Shown here: in pieces, positions 25,155 to 36,184 of the stretch
Layout: every line of letters starts with the position of its first letter
Numbering within the stretch: the stretch's first letter is position 1
Assembly: GCA_905220665.1 (NCBI GenBank)
Contig: CAJNAR010000007.1
Coordinates: forward strand, 186,001 to 250,000
DNA from: Albugo candida
Lineage: Eukaryota > Oomycota > Peronosporomycetes > Albuginales > Albuginaceae
Reading direction: 5' to 3'
DNA length: 64,000 nt
The notes under the pieces: generated by a model
What the model saw: only the letters and a program-made list of their open reading frames with translations
Databases searched by the model: none
What the model was told of the DNA's origin: nothing
Program-made: the position numbers and the translations under genes

Positions 25155-26762
25155 ATGCAGGAAACGATTAGAGCAGCAATGAGAATCAATAGCAAATTGC
25201 CCAAGAGCCAAAGACAGATATTTTCATCTCATTTTAACCTGAATATTAGCCTCTATCGCCAAAATATGGCGCAACTAAAGGTAACTAAAGCATCAGGACT
25301 AAACTCAAAGTATCCAAGCATAGCCGACGTAGAACCAGCATCGGTATTAGACGATGTTTTCGCAGCGTTGACAGTCAATAAGCGCTGCTTTCGACTTGCA
25401 GGGAATGAAATTTCTGTCTTATCCTCACCACGAGCATTCTTTGAGAGCTTGCTCGAGAATATAAGCACTGCGGAGCGCAAAATTTCAGTTTCATCCTTGT
25501 ATATCGGAACGGGAGATCTTGAAAGAAAGCTTGTAGACTGCTTGCGCGCTCGACTTGATGCCAATCCAAACGTCAAAGCTCAAATCGTACTGGATTACGC
25601 TCGCGCACAGCGAAATGGTCCCGCTGGTTCATCAGTGGGACTCCTTCTCCCACTGATAGAAGAATTTCCGCGTCAAATAGAGCTTAATTTGTACAGAGTA
25701 CCTCAACTTGAAGGCTGGAAACGAATGCTCCCTTCACCATGGAACGAGATATTTGGAGTCTCGCACAGCAAAGTTTATGCAGTAGATAACAAAGTGATCA
25801 TCAGCGGGGCAAACTTGAGCGAGGAATACTTCTCGAATCGACAAGATCGATACATTCAGATCAATGACATTCTAGAGCATAACTTGGCGCACTTTTATCA
25901 TAATCTGGTGGATCTGATTTCAACCTTCAGTTTACGTGTGATGACAGAACCAACGGGACAGTATCGGCTACTTAAGCAAGCCAAGCAATCAAAGGAGTCT
26001 TCGTTCCAGACTCGACTGAATGATTTAATGAAATGTGACCAGCAAATGGAATCTCAGACAGATAAATCAGTGGAGGGCACCATCTTCGATACTTGGGCTA
26101 TTCCTACATTTCAATTTGGACCGTTAGGGATCACGTCAGACGAAGAGGTTCTATTTCGATTACTTAATACCTTACCGGCCGAGACCAAGCTTGACATCGC
26201 AACTGGTTACTTGAATCTCTCGCCAGTATTTGAAAAATACTTACTGGAGTGTAAGCCTCGATTGCAAGTCATCACTGCAGCTCCTAGTGCAAACGGATTT
26301 CACCGAGCAAAACGTGTTAGAGCCACCATCCCAACCATGTACTCTATGATCGAGAAGCAGTTCTATGGGAAGCTCTGCGGAGCAGCTTCGGATAGCATGA
26401 AGATACTACGTGAATATAGTCGTCCGGGATGGACATTTCATGGCAAAGGAATGTGGATCACCCCAGTAAAATCGGGTTCTGTGAAGAGCAAATGCTCCAA
26501 TTCGGCACTTTCAGTATTTGGAAGCTCAAATTTTGGACTTCGGTCATTTGGCCGTGACATGGAGGCGCAGCTTTATGTTTATACCAAGAATCCCGTATTA
26601 TGTTCTTTATTGGAGCATGAGAGAACAAGAACAATTGCCCACACGGAAGTTGTAGCAGATCATATCTGGAATCGTCCCGATCGTAAACTAAATAGCTTCT
26701 TCAGCTGGAAACAAGGGAAGTGGATACGCCCTTTAGTGAAATATATTCGTCCGTATCTATGA
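25155..26762 (+). CDS. PGS1: CDP-diacylglycerol-glycerol-3-phosphate 3-phosphatidyltransferase (PGS1 type)
   Basis: Makes phosphatidylglycerophosphate from CDP-diacylglycerol and glycerol-3-phosphate, the committed step toward cardiolipin in mitochondria. Single exon, 535 residues. It belongs to the phospholipase D superfamily: the first HKD half reads HSKVYAVDNK..ISGANLS (about residues 203-220), and the second HGKGMW..FGSSNFGLRS (about 430-460). The length and the YIGTGDLERKLV block after the N-terminus fit eukaryotic PGS1. The N-terminus is basic, suited to mitochondrial import. Its stop is 54 bp from that of the convergent lipoate-ligase gene. Confidence 0.9.
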   Translation: MQETIRAAMRINSKLPKSQRQIFSSHFNLNISLYRQNMAQLKVTKASGLNSKYPSIADVEPASVLDDVFAALTVNKRCFRLAGNEISVLSSPRAFFESLLENISTAERKISVSSLYIGTGDLERKLVDCLRARLDANPNVKAQIVLDYARAQRNGPAGSSVGLLLPLIEEFPRQIELNLYRVPQLEGWKRMLPSPWNEIFGVSHSKVYAVDNKVIISGANLSEEYFSNRQDRYIQINDILEHNLAHFYHNLVDLISTFSLRVMTEPTGQYRLLKQAKQSKESSFQTRLNDLMKCDQQMESQTDKSVEGTIFDTWAIPTFQFGPLGITSDEEVLFRLLNTLPAETKLDIATGYLNLSPVFEKYLLECKPRLQVITAAPSANGFHRAKRVRATIPTMYSMIEKQFYGKLCGAASDSMKILREYSRPGWTFHGKGMWITPVKSGSVKSKCSNSALSVFGSSNFGLRSFGRDMEAQLYVYTKNPVLCSLLEHERTRTIAHTEVVADHIWNRPDRKLNSFFSWKQGKWIRPLVKYIRPYL

Positions 26763-26816
26763 TCGTGCGCGAAAAGCGGCCTAGGATACTTTATCTCAGT
26801 CGATATCAGTCGGAAC

Positions 26817-27744
26817 TCAATACGATACGAATTTGGTTACTTTCCGGTGCGGCCTCGTGACGATCGACTGGATTTGTTCAAGGGAAATATCTCTCACGTT
26901 GAAAGACAGCTCGAGCTCTTTTCGCATTGCCTGTGCCAATACTTCTGATCCGAAAATTTCTCCTTGCTCGTTTTTTTTCCAGTCTCGTATTACAAGCTCT
27001 CGTAGTGGAACTAGAAAATCCTGATGCGTTCGATGTTCTCGATATTTTGGCTGTCGGGCCGGATTATGCAACAGCTGCATTTTGATCGGGTCATAATCCC
27101 AAAGAAAAGATGTGTGATGAACCCATCGATTTTTGCCAATGCTTTGGGCGTTCCCGCCGCATTTTCGATCGCCAATCACGTAGTCATCTTCTTGCAATCG
27201 AAATTGGCTGCTAGGACATAATTGCTTGAAAAAAGGCTCGTAAAATGTTTCGGACCACTTCATGATATTCCTGGGGAATGGCAACACGTGTGGAAGCTTA
27301 TTCTGGCATGAACACATATATAAGCAAGAAGTTTGTAGTGTACTTATCTGAGCGACCTCACCGTGCTACATAGAAACGATGCAAAAATTGTGTTTTCGTC
27401 CACAATAACGGTCCCGCCACCGGTAAATCGTTTCAGAACAGGAATGTTGAGTCTATTGGATGACAACACACGATGAAGCTGGCAATCTTGAATACGACTC
27501 ATTCCTACTTTTTGCAAGATGGTATGTCTACCAATCGCTCGGCTTTGCCTCCCATGCCCATGACAATTGCCGGCCCTGGGGCCTTATCATTGTATATGAA
27601 AAAATTCTCGCTTGCAGAGATTTCATCGCCAGTTGTCGATTTTTCTACTTCTTGCCCTACGCGAAATAAAGCCTCCTCGATTTCTAGCTGCTTTTCTATT
27701 GCAACCCCTCGCAATCGGAGATAATTTAGTCCTATTTTTGACAT
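26817..27744 (-). CDS. Lipoate-protein ligase / lipoyltransferase family enzyme
   Basis: Attaches lipoate or octanoate to 2-oxoacid dehydrogenase or glycine-cleavage proteins, normally in mitochondria. Starts at MSKIGLNYLRLRG (27744). Exon pieces give EEALFRV, APGPAIVMGMG, then KRFTGGGTVIVDENT, then YVIGDRKCGGNAQSIGKN with the conserved lysine and GNAQ, then HHTSFLWDYDP. The order matches the LplA/LipB/BPL catalytic domain. A C-terminal stretch of about 60 residues with QPKYREHRTHQDFLVPL follows. At least two introns are present, with exact borders near 27.52 and 27.34 kb not certain. Ligase versus transferase cannot be told from sequence. Confidence 0.75.
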
Positions 27745-28187
27745 TTTCAGTGGCTGGTGTTGATAGTTTGTTAATATTTCGCATTTTGCTTTCGCGGTCG
27801 TTCGCGGGCATCTTCCAGGCAAATTACCGGTGTTTTATGCTAATAAGTGGATGCGTATTTGCTTGGAGCTTCTCTTCTTCATACGAGCACTCGTTTAGTA
27901 AGGTGACTTTTGTAGCGATAGCCAGCTGTTCGATGTCACATGCTCTTTGCATCAGGTCAACTCAACTACAAAACAACTTTTTCTGCAGCAGGATCTTCAT
28001 CATTATTCCCGATTGTTATAAATAGCTGGGCACAATCAACGCCAAAGCGCCGTTGGTAGCCGTTGCGGATAATGTACACACAGTCTCTGCGCTCTAACGT
28101 AACAATACTCAGCACACGCTCTCATTTCTGCACTTTATCCGAATGTAAGGAAAATTCTCTATTACAGAAAAAGCTTGCAGCTGAAGC
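27745..28187. other. Intergenic, divergent promoter region
   Basis: About 440 bp between two divergent start codons. I see no gene or clear repeat in it. Confidence 0.5.
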
Positions 28188-28805
28188 ATGGAAGGACGCA
28201 AAACAAACGTTAACCCCGGTGTATGGAGAATACTTGTAGAACTGGCAAGTCTTATCGTGGATGTCTGTTTATACTGCTTCTTTGCTCTTCGAACAACCAT
28301 TGCTGATTATTCCAATGTCGTTTGCGAAACTCACAAGAATCGGCTTATTTGTAATGTCAAAATCGATGAACCTAAATTCCAGTTGAAGCATCTCGTGAAA
28401 ACTGAGAGCAAAGGCGATTCTGATTTACTTCTTGGAACTTTCGAAGTAATGCTCGATATCGATGAGATGCCTCGTGTCACCACTATCATCTTGAAAGCAT
28501 TTGGATGTCAGATTCCAATAGCACACGAATGTTCCCAGTGGGAGGAACCCTCGATGCCAATGCTGGATTTAACCTGCGAAACAATTGAAACAAGTGACTA
28601 TATACACACTTCAACAGAACCGAAGCTTTTCTCCTTTTCCAGTCGAAAGAAAAGCGCATTTACATTACTTGATTGCGGGTCAGCTCTTTCTATGAAAAAA
28701 ATGGCGAGTAAAGTGACAAGAGTGACCGAAACTTCATTTACTTATGTCAAAGCAAAATCTAGTTCGTGGATCGGTGCCATTTCTGATGACGTAAAGATGA
28801 AGTAA
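28188..28805 (+). CDS. Unknown 205-residue protein with N-terminal hydrophobic segment
   Basis: Not recognised. A single open frame starts at an ATG. A hydrophobic stretch at about residues 14-36 (LVELASLIVDVCLYCFFAL) could anchor the protein in a membrane. The remainder is mixed polar sequence with scattered cysteines, including a Cys-Asp/Glu-rich middle and a Lys/Ser-rich end. A membrane-anchored protein with a cytosolic or lumenal domain is the most that can be inferred. Confidence 0.5.
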   Translation: MEGRKTNVNPGVWRILVELASLIVDVCLYCFFALRTTIADYSNVVCETHKNRLICNVKIDEPKFQLKHLVKTESKGDSDLLLGTFEVMLDIDEMPRVTTIILKAFGCQIPIAHECSQWEEPSMPMLDLTCETIETSDYIHTSTEPKLFSFSSRKKSAFTLLDCGSALSMKKMASKVTRVTETSFTYVKAKSSSWIGAISDDVKMK

Positions 28806-29084
28806 TTTGTGAAGCATAGAGAACAAGTCATCCGAATTGCTCAGGCGGAGTAAGTTGTACCAAACTTGTCACATTTATAACACACCAAATTTCCTTTATC
28901 GTCGCAATTTTATTCTGATACTTCACGTTCAGATGAATACAAAAAGACTCGTTGATTTTGGATGTCTGACATACTATGGCCGATTCACGCACTTCAACGA
29001 TTATTTGTGTCCATTTCTATCTCTTAATCACCTCTGTCATGTAAGCAAAAGTGTTTATCGCACAAAAGGGCTCTAATTTTTTTT

Positions 29085-29895
29085 TTATTCTCCATCACTG
29101 CTCAGCGCGTAGTCTACAATCGATGTCTGCTCATTTGCGTTAGGCGATACGAGGCCATTTACCACCTTATCAATGTTACTCGAGGAGCTGCCCCCGCGCA
29201 ATGAGTCACCTCTCTCTGGTTCAATTTTCGAAAAAGTTTGCTTTCGAGTAGGTCTACACGGTGATCGCAACAAATCATCCGTTCGTCGTCGTTTTGGTCT
29301 CACCTGAATCTCTGCGCCGATGCCAAGATCTCCAATATGGTTCATTTGCACATCTTGAGTTGGTTCCGCGCCCACTTTCGTATTTTTCTCATCCTTTAAT
29401 GAGACGATGCAACTAATAAGATGCCTTTTCGATTGCGCTTGCAACGCCTTACTCCGATAATCTCGCAAAACTGCACACGTTTGCGTAAGGCGCATTGTCA
29501 GAACTGATATGCGTCAGAAATACCTCTCTCTTGCTCAGTCTTAATCCGTGCTGCTTGCTCCTGCTCAGCGCGTTTCTGTTCAAGAAGAAACAATCTGATT
29601 GCAAGCGAACTTAGCTTCTGATAATGATATCTGCCTTAATTTACCTGTCAGAAGCATCAAAGAACCCACGTCCATCGACCGCAGAATGGCTGGCTCCCGC
29701 ATCAAGACTCACAGAATCCTGCACATCGTAAAAAAGTTCACGTCCAGCTTCAGTTGACGTGTCAATGTCAGATCCAGGCATCAATTTGAATTCGGTTTTG
29801 GTGCCCACTGGCTTACTTCCCGTTGTTATTCCCAACACGGCGGCATGTGGAGCCTGCGTGTCCACATTTGCAGGATGCCAAGTTGGCACATCCAT
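29085..29895 (-). CDS. Unknown nuclear-type protein with charged helix, weakly FAM192A/NIP30-like
   Basis: Three exons join in phase. The first (from ATG 29895) is acidic and ends FFDASDR. A short second exon reads LFLLEQKRAEQEQAARIKTE. The third begins VLRDYRSKALQAQSKR and ends DYALSSDGE. The arrangement of an FxD segment, a Glu/Arg-rich helix ending in a YR motif, a basic patch (RPKRRRTDD) and an acidic Ser-rich tail recalls FAM192A/NIP30, a proteasome-activator partner. The similarity is short, so this is only a suggestion. It lies 182 bp downstream of the PPR gene on the same strand. Confidence 0.45.
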
Positions 29896-30077
29896 CGAAG
29901 CCTCTCTTCTCCTGATTTGCTAAAATATTCAATGAAGGAGCCGAAGGTCGACCCGGTTCGTCGTGTAGCGTGTCTCTATTACAGCATTCATTACAATCGA
30001 CTCAGCATGGAATTTGAAAAGATTATGGTATTCTATATGCAAAATCTTACGCCAAGGAACACCTACATTGGAATCGG

Positions 30078-32273
30078 TTAGATGCTTTCTGATGCGAGTA
30101 GTGAGAGCTTTGGAATGAAATTTTCTAATGAAAAGCGACTTGCTAGTTGGTGAGCCATATTATACATCTTTTTGGGATAAGATCTTTTATTTTGAACAGG
30201 GGCGCCTTGATGCAAGAGTAGAAAGACTTGTATCCAATGTTCGGCTTCTTTAGGCGACGAACATGCGTCACCGAGTGCGTATAACTTCTCCAGATTAAGA
30301 GGGATACCTTCACACTCCATATTGTATGCTAAATCGAGAGTTCGCTCAATCACCTTTGCGTTGAGCCCCACCTGAATCATTGCATCGTACATTTCTTCGG
30401 GAATTTCAAAATTCTGTTTCCGAAATTCGTGAAAAAGAGCAAAACAAACATCGATTCCATGCACTCGAAGAGTTGCATCAAGCATATCCCAAAAAAGAAC
30501 ATGGTCAAGCTTCAGTCCATCAGACAAGATTAAGCGATACGTGTCGATTATGCGATCGATTTCACCATGGATTGCGTAGATGAATATCAGAGCCGTATAT
30601 GTCTTCAGGTCTGGGCGCACTTCTTGACTCTTCATAGCCTCTTGAATTACAACGGCTTCTGATACTAGCTGCCGCTGAGCACATAAGTCCAGCATTGATG
30701 TGTACACATGCTTGGATAACGGTATGTTTTCCTTCAAGACGGAGCGTAGGTGCTGAAATAGGTCGGACAGAGATAAGTCTCTGTAATTCGCGACTAGAGA
30801 CTGGATTGTGTAGCTATCCGGTACCAAATTACCTTCCATTGTCATATCGTCAAACAGTTGTCGACCAACCTCGTACGCACGAACATTAGCACAACATAGT
30901 AAGGCCGAGTTATAAATCTGTAGTGGAAGTGTCCACCTGCCATTCGACAATGCAGAAGGTTGAGCACTTCTCTCAAAGGCCATCATGTCATCTAAAACTT
31001 CTTGCAAAAACTCCAGGTTTTGAGATTTACGGCAATATTCTACGGCCGTCCCAAAACCAGCAGCTCTAGCGAAATTCGTAAAAACCATCTGACGATAATA
31101 TTCTCGAAAAAGATCTCGGTCTGATAACCCCATGCAAGCCGATAGAATATTGACATACATATTTTCATCCGGAACGAGCTTATGATTCTTCCACTGGCAG
31201 GCCTGGTCAAAACATACCAGGGCAAGCTGAAAGTTGCTAGTTGCCACGCTGCATTGAATAGCTGCACCAAAGAGAGAGATCATATTGCGAGCTGACAGTG
31301 GCGTCCCCGAATCCGACCAGCGCAAGGACTCAAGAAATGGAATTGTCTTAAGAAATTGCTGAATATACCATTTTGGGATTGATCGCTTGATGCTTTCGTC
31401 AATATCGGGGCTTTTATAGACAAGTTTTGCGCTAGAAAAGAGCGCATGGAACATCTGCGGTTGTGGTAGAAAGAGCGTCCACGTGCAATTGTCAACACTA
31501 TACAAGAACTTGAGGAAATTGTAGCCTTCAATGTGCATTTTCTTTAGCATCAATTTTGAGATCAGACACCCAGTGACAGAAGCCTCAAAATGACATCGAT
31601 CTCGATCTTTCAACGCTTGTAAGCTATGCTTGACGAGATGACATGCTTCATGCAAAGCACCTAGCTTGACAAGGCCATTCACAGCCCCACCTGTAACCTT
31701 CATGACGTACGTCGAGCCTTGCAACTTTGACAAAGCGCGTAGAAGCGTTGGGGTTTCAGCTTTATTGTGGAATTCCAGTGTATGGGCCGAGAAATACAAT
31801 GTGAAGATAATCTGATTCCATAATTTCTGATGCTGCATATATTGGCTGGAAGTAGAGTGTTGTATCAATAAGTTCCACAACTCTTTCGAGTCACCTGTTT
31901 TTCGAGAATGTATTCGATTCAAAATGAGATCGCGCCATACTTGGATCCACTTTGGATCGCTGCCTTCCAGTTCTTCGTAGAATTGAAGGAATTGGCTCGA
32001 GCGATCGAAACGATCTTCGGTCAATAAAATTCTATCTAGCCTCTCAAGTAATTCATTGTTTTTTTCAGTGTACGACCGTCTCGGAAGCATTGTTTTCTGG
32101 ACATCATTATTGGGCCGACGATATGATTGCGCAAATGCCTCTCGTTTTGAGAATTTCATGCTGTAAAACTTTACATTTCTGTTAGCTTTAGCAGAGCGTA
32201 CGTCTACTGCCGCGAGCAAAATCGGAGTTTGAGCGATCATCGTACGCAACGAACGCTTGGTGTAGGCAAGCAT
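30078..32273 (-). CDS. Pentatricopeptide repeat (PPR) protein, probably mitochondrial
   Basis: A single-exon 731-residue protein. The N-terminus is basic and free of acidic residues (MLAYTKRSLRTMIAQ), as in a mitochondrial targeting peptide. From about residue 330 onward it has 35-residue helical pairs typical of PPRs, such as PDENMYVNILSACMG, VPDSYTIQSLVANYRDL, SKHVYTSMLDLCAQR and PDLKTYTALIFIYAI. PPR proteins bind organelle RNA and act in its processing or translation. Which RNA is bound cannot be predicted here. Confidence 0.85.
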   Translation of the reverse strand: MLAYTKRSLRTMIAQTPILLAAVDVRSAKANRNVKFYSMKFSKREAFAQSYRRPNNDVQKTMLPRRSYTEKNNELLERLDRILLTEDRFDRSSQFLQFYEELEGSDPKWIQVWRDLILNRIHSRKTGDSKELWNLLIQHSTSSQYMQHQKLWNQIIFTLYFSAHTLEFHNKAETPTLLRALSKLQGSTYVMKVTGGAVNGLVKLGALHEACHLVKHSLQALKDRDRCHFEASVTGCLISKLMLKKMHIEGYNFLKFLYSVDNCTWTLFLPQPQMFHALFSSAKLVYKSPDIDESIKRSIPKWYIQQFLKTIPFLESLRWSDSGTPLSARNMISLFGAAIQCSVATSNFQLALVCFDQACQWKNHKLVPDENMYVNILSACMGLSDRDLFREYYRQMVFTNFARAAGFGTAVEYCRKSQNLEFLQEVLDDMMAFERSAQPSALSNGRWTLPLQIYNSALLCCANVRAYEVGRQLFDDMTMEGNLVPDSYTIQSLVANYRDLSLSDLFQHLRSVLKENIPLSKHVYTSMLDLCAQRQLVSEAVVIQEAMKSQEVRPDLKTYTALIFIYAIHGEIDRIIDTYRLILSDGLKLDHVLFWDMLDATLRVHGIDVCFALFHEFRKQNFEIPEEMYDAMIQVGLNAKVIERTLDLAYNMECEGIPLNLEKLYALGDACSSPKEAEHWIQVFLLLHQGAPVQNKRSYPKKMYNMAHQLASRFSLENFIPKLSLLASESI

Positions 32274-32968
32274 GACACGAATCTCAGTTAAGTTACTATC
32301 GATTAATTACAATCGCAACAGTGCTGCGTTCGACTACATTGACCGAAAGCTTACGGAATGCGCGCACCAGATATTTGAGAGTTATATGCCTCTTTGTAAA
32401 GACTCGCTAGTAGGATTATAGGAGATATGACATTTAGAATGACCTGCCTCATTTGATTATTCTATCATTAGCATGACAACACAATACATGCATTCCAGTT
32501 AGAGAAACTTGATGAAGGCTCGGAATGAATTTCATGTTCTAGCGGCCAAAGATATGTGAAAAGAATACAGCTCAATTTACCACATGTGTCATTATTCGAG
32601 CTCGCATTTGACATACACTGTGATTATAGAATTGCAGCAAAACCAGCTGATTGGGAAGTATCAAGAATTGGCGGAAGGCTACTTTGCAGTATCAACTTAT
32701 GCAATCAGCAAGCGCTGAGAACTGAGCAACGCACACACTATCCTCGTTGAAAACTAGCAATGGTCACCTAACGGACCTTTCCTATCATTGATTTGGTCTT
32801 GTCATCTCTAAATGCGTTGATAACAAACAAACGTACGAGGAGCACGTAGAATAACCAGATTGATGCATCATTATGTGCACTTATTAGGGAGCTACATGAT
32901 TAGGCAAGTCAACGAGCTTATTTGCTACCAATGCTTCCATCTACGCCATGCCCTACTTTCTCGGTTTA
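32274..32968. other. Intergenic region, no gene seen
   Basis: About 700 bp of AT-rich sequence with only short open frames. Nothing here is supported as a gene. It contains the promoter of the leftward PPR gene and the 3' flank of the leftward coiled-coil gene. Confidence 0.5.
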
Positions 32969-34767
32969 CTATGACCAGGCTATGTTTGTGAGTTCTGAGA
33001 AATTATTATAACGAAGTTGCGATCGCTTCTCTAGCCCGCGGTACTTCCGAAATCGTCGCAAAATCTCACTCTTATCCATGTCTTCCTGGCTATTGATAGA
33101 TTGACGCATAATATGCAGCATCACGCGCTCTTCAATGGAGCCAAGCATCTGAAGTAAATTCGCTTGATCATCCTGCTATAACAAGCTTTAGCTTGAAAAC
33201 TAAAACGAATGAATACTACACACCGATACGTGCTGCTCGTATCCTTGATTGTCTTCCGGAATTGACGATATACACGACCATAGACTTTGTAATGGTAGTC
33301 GTAGAGCTTGTATCCTGACAGTTATATGAAAAATGTCCCTCTACATTCAAAGAGGTAAGACTCACTTCGATGATACTTGCTCCTGTTCTTCTGCCCAATG
33401 AAGGCTCAAGGCTCTGTCGATCTCAAGTTGAGTCGCTGCAGCTGACGCCAAAATATTCAGAAAAACTGACATGATTGAGTAGCAGCTTTTACATTACCTG
33501 CAGAACTAGACTTGGCTACTGCGGTTTCAGCAACGCCCTTTATCTTTTGGAGATGCGCAATCTTTTGCTCATTTTTGGCTGATGTTTCTCTAAGTGCTGC
33601 ATCTGTATCATGAAAAGTATGAGGCTTAACGCTTTACAAATCCAATGACAACCATACTCTCGAGTGAAATGGCTTGAATGCGATTGTATATATCTTTCTT
33701 GACAACTTCCTGCTCAATATACCAGGCGATAAAATCGTCCAGACGAGACACTTGAGACTCCTGCCTCAACTGTTCTAGCAAACATTTCTTTTGTTCAAAC
33801 GATGTGATGTGTTCCTCCAAATTAAGCCTGGTTGTCGAAGTCATACTAAAGAACAAAATCGCATTCAACTGCCGGTATAAGGGAATGAATCACAGCTTGT
33901 AATTCTTACTGGTTCATTGTTTTTCTTGCTTGTAATATTTGTGGATGCAAAGAGTTTGCAACCTAACCAAGTGTTCAGCTTCATACACAAGTAAATGGAT
34001 GATGAGCATTTCATTACCTCACGGAAACGATTGTCTTCCTTTTCACTGCTGCGTGTTGTGTCCTGTGTACTCTCTCGCAATACATTGCTCAATTCAGCAC
34101 CGAGTTCCCGATCTTTTATGCGATATTCATTCTTTTCGATTTCTAGCTCACGCTGAAGAGCTGATGTTTCTTCTTTCAGTAAAAGCTGTTTCTTTTTGTA
34201 GATCTCGATGTCGGCTTGTAAATGATGATTGACCATTTTCTTCTGTCTTATCTCCTCTGTCAGCTTGGCCTCCTTCATCGCTTCCTCCATCTTGATGTGG
34301 CGAAGGCTATCAACTCTCTGCGAGAAAATGCGAGCTCCAGCTATGAGACTGCATCTCAAGCAAACAATTACCTTTCGTAGCCTTCGTAACTCGTTGTTTC
34401 GTTCGGATGAGATAGATTGTAGTCTGTTCTCCTGTTTCTCGATCAAATACAGTTGCCTCCTTCTAGACAAAGCATGAAGACGTCACCACATATGTCTCAC
34501 CAATAAAGCATACCCGTTTCGTGCCCGATTTCCAGCTCGGTGATGTTGCTTGTTCTTTGAGTAGTACACAAACTCCGCCTCTTGTTTTCGTTGTTCTTTC
34601 AAGCGTGCTTCTGTAGCCTTTATCATTTTAATGGTCTCCTCAATTGATTTGCGTTCGGCTTGTGTTTTAACGTAGATCACGTCGCCTTCCGTCCGAACTT
34701 TTTCAAGCTCTGCTTCTAGAGCCATTGACCATTTCGTACGATTCCGATCAGCAGACTGCGGTGTCAT
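32969..34767 (-). CDS. Coiled-coil protein, possibly outer dynein arm docking-complex type
   Basis: Starts at ATG 34767 (MTPQSADRNRTKW). Six or more exons give an almost continuous coiled coil: ALEAELEKVRTEGDVIYVKTQ, RRRQLYLIEKQENRLQ, VDSLRHIKMEEAMKEAKL, EKNEYRIKDRELGAELSN, RLNLEEHITSFEQKKCLLEQ, and IDRALSLHWAEEQEQV. The last exon reads NLLQMLGSIEERVMLHIMRQ and ends near LTNIAWS. The closing 'LLxxLxxIExR' block resembles the end of CCDC63/114/151 docking proteins of outer dynein arms. That link is inferred from pattern only; several intron borders (33.2-33.6 kb) are approximate. Confidence 0.5.
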
Positions 34768-35041
34768 AGGTGAATCAACTGATCTCTCTTAAAGTGGATC
34801 TAACAGCAAGCCAAAAGTCAAGGGGCTGCATCTAAACTTTGATTCGTTGCAGTTACTTCTATCTGCTATTTGTAGGGAATTGCATCGTGGCGATAGATCA
34901 TATACGAGAAGTCACAAGCTTGCACACGGGGGCTGAATGCGTTTGTGGAGTACTGAGATACACTACAAATGTAAACATTTTCAATTCTGCAAAGCGTGAA
35001 GAAATCAATACATCAGAAATCCTCAATCACTTGATTGCTAC

Positions 35042-35449
35042 CTAAAAGTCGGTACTTCTGTGAGATGCGCGATGAATTCTTGAAGGATCGGGTGTTAGTA
35101 CCGAAATTGTTAGCTGTTCGTTCGCATTATTTGAATTGATCAGCTCATAGAAACATTTGAAAACACACAAATTGCCGTGACCTGCAAGCCTTTTAATCGT
35201 CACATATATCCGCAGTTACGCGTAATGCCAGCATTATGACGAAAGCGCGGTTAATGATGAAGTGATCTCAACGGAATTGATGCGAAGCGGTCGTAAGAAA
35301 GCAATTATCACCTCTCCGTAGTCATGCTTTCCATTAGATTTGTTCTGCTTCGAAACTCTTTCGAGTGTGCGGTAAGAAAAAGACGGATGCCGCGTTCTTT
35401 GTGGTCTTCCATCGATTCGATGCTTAAATTTAAATAGCTCAATGCTCAT
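35042..35449 (-). CDS. Possible small basic protein
   Basis: From ATG 35449 a basic stretch of 46 residues (MSIELFKFKHRIDGRPQ) runs into a good donor at 35311. A coding-like segment further on reads CVFKCFYELINSNNANEQ and ends at a stop at 35042. The phase across the intron does not match the best acceptor, so the model is incomplete. It starts 60 bp from the divergent gene at 35510. No function can be assigned. Confidence 0.3.
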
Positions 35450-35509
35450 TCGAATGTAAACACTGGAATCTCCGCATAATATCGATAGCTACGACCAGGA
35501 TACAGCGCT

Positions 35510-36105
35510 ATGCGCATGTCATTCATATCGACATTGTTGATGGAGCTGGATCGGTACATTGTTAGTGGGAGTTTGCCATTTGTATGACATCGTCAAAATC
35601 CCAGTAACCGTCTGAGCTCCAATAAATTCAGGAGGAAACACTTCAAGTACGCTGTCATCGTAGAAGGGGGCTTTCCGATGCCAAGAATACCAACATTGAA
35701 GACGACAAAGAAAGAACCTCCCCAGCGCCGTGTCGATTTCAAGAAACAGGCCCGCTACATCAGCGATTGGATCAGCTTGAAAGGCTTCTCCGAATCCGGA
35801 TGTAGGGGTGTGTCATTATCCGCAGTCATTAAGAAGAATTGTATTGTTCTGTCCATCCAAGATTAACATGGCATTTAGCGGGATTCGGACACACAACGCA
35901 CTTTATCGTAATCACCATGTCACAATTGATCATAACGGTTACGCATTAGCCGTCTCCTTCATATCCAATGTAAGCGTGGGTGGTGAGCGATCAGAACGAA
36001 GAGGCCGATTTCAAATCTCATTGTTAGCGTACGTCCAACAGCTTCATCGACTGCAGTGGAGTAGGCGCAGAATTAGCAAGCTACTTATAACAACCCCAGT
36101 AAGCG
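35510..36105 (+). CDS. Unidentified small gene, at least two exons
   Basis: Exon 1 (35510-35553, MRMSFISTLLMELD) joins exon 2 from 35632 in phase to give RKHFKYAVIVEGGFPM, then a Lys/Arg-rich stretch (PTLKTTKKEPPQRR) and YISDWISLKGFSESG. Further coding-like sequence (TIDHNGYALAVSFISN) lies at 35880-35970, but the acceptor joining it is not resolved, so the 3' end is approximate. No recognised domain. It converges on the cysteine-rich gene whose stop is at 36185. Confidence 0.4.
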
Positions 36106-36184
36106 TTTCCACTGCATATATCAACTCCCGATCCAATTGCGATCTTAGCCGCTCCACACAGTGTGTTTGTGCAATTGTGGCCTT

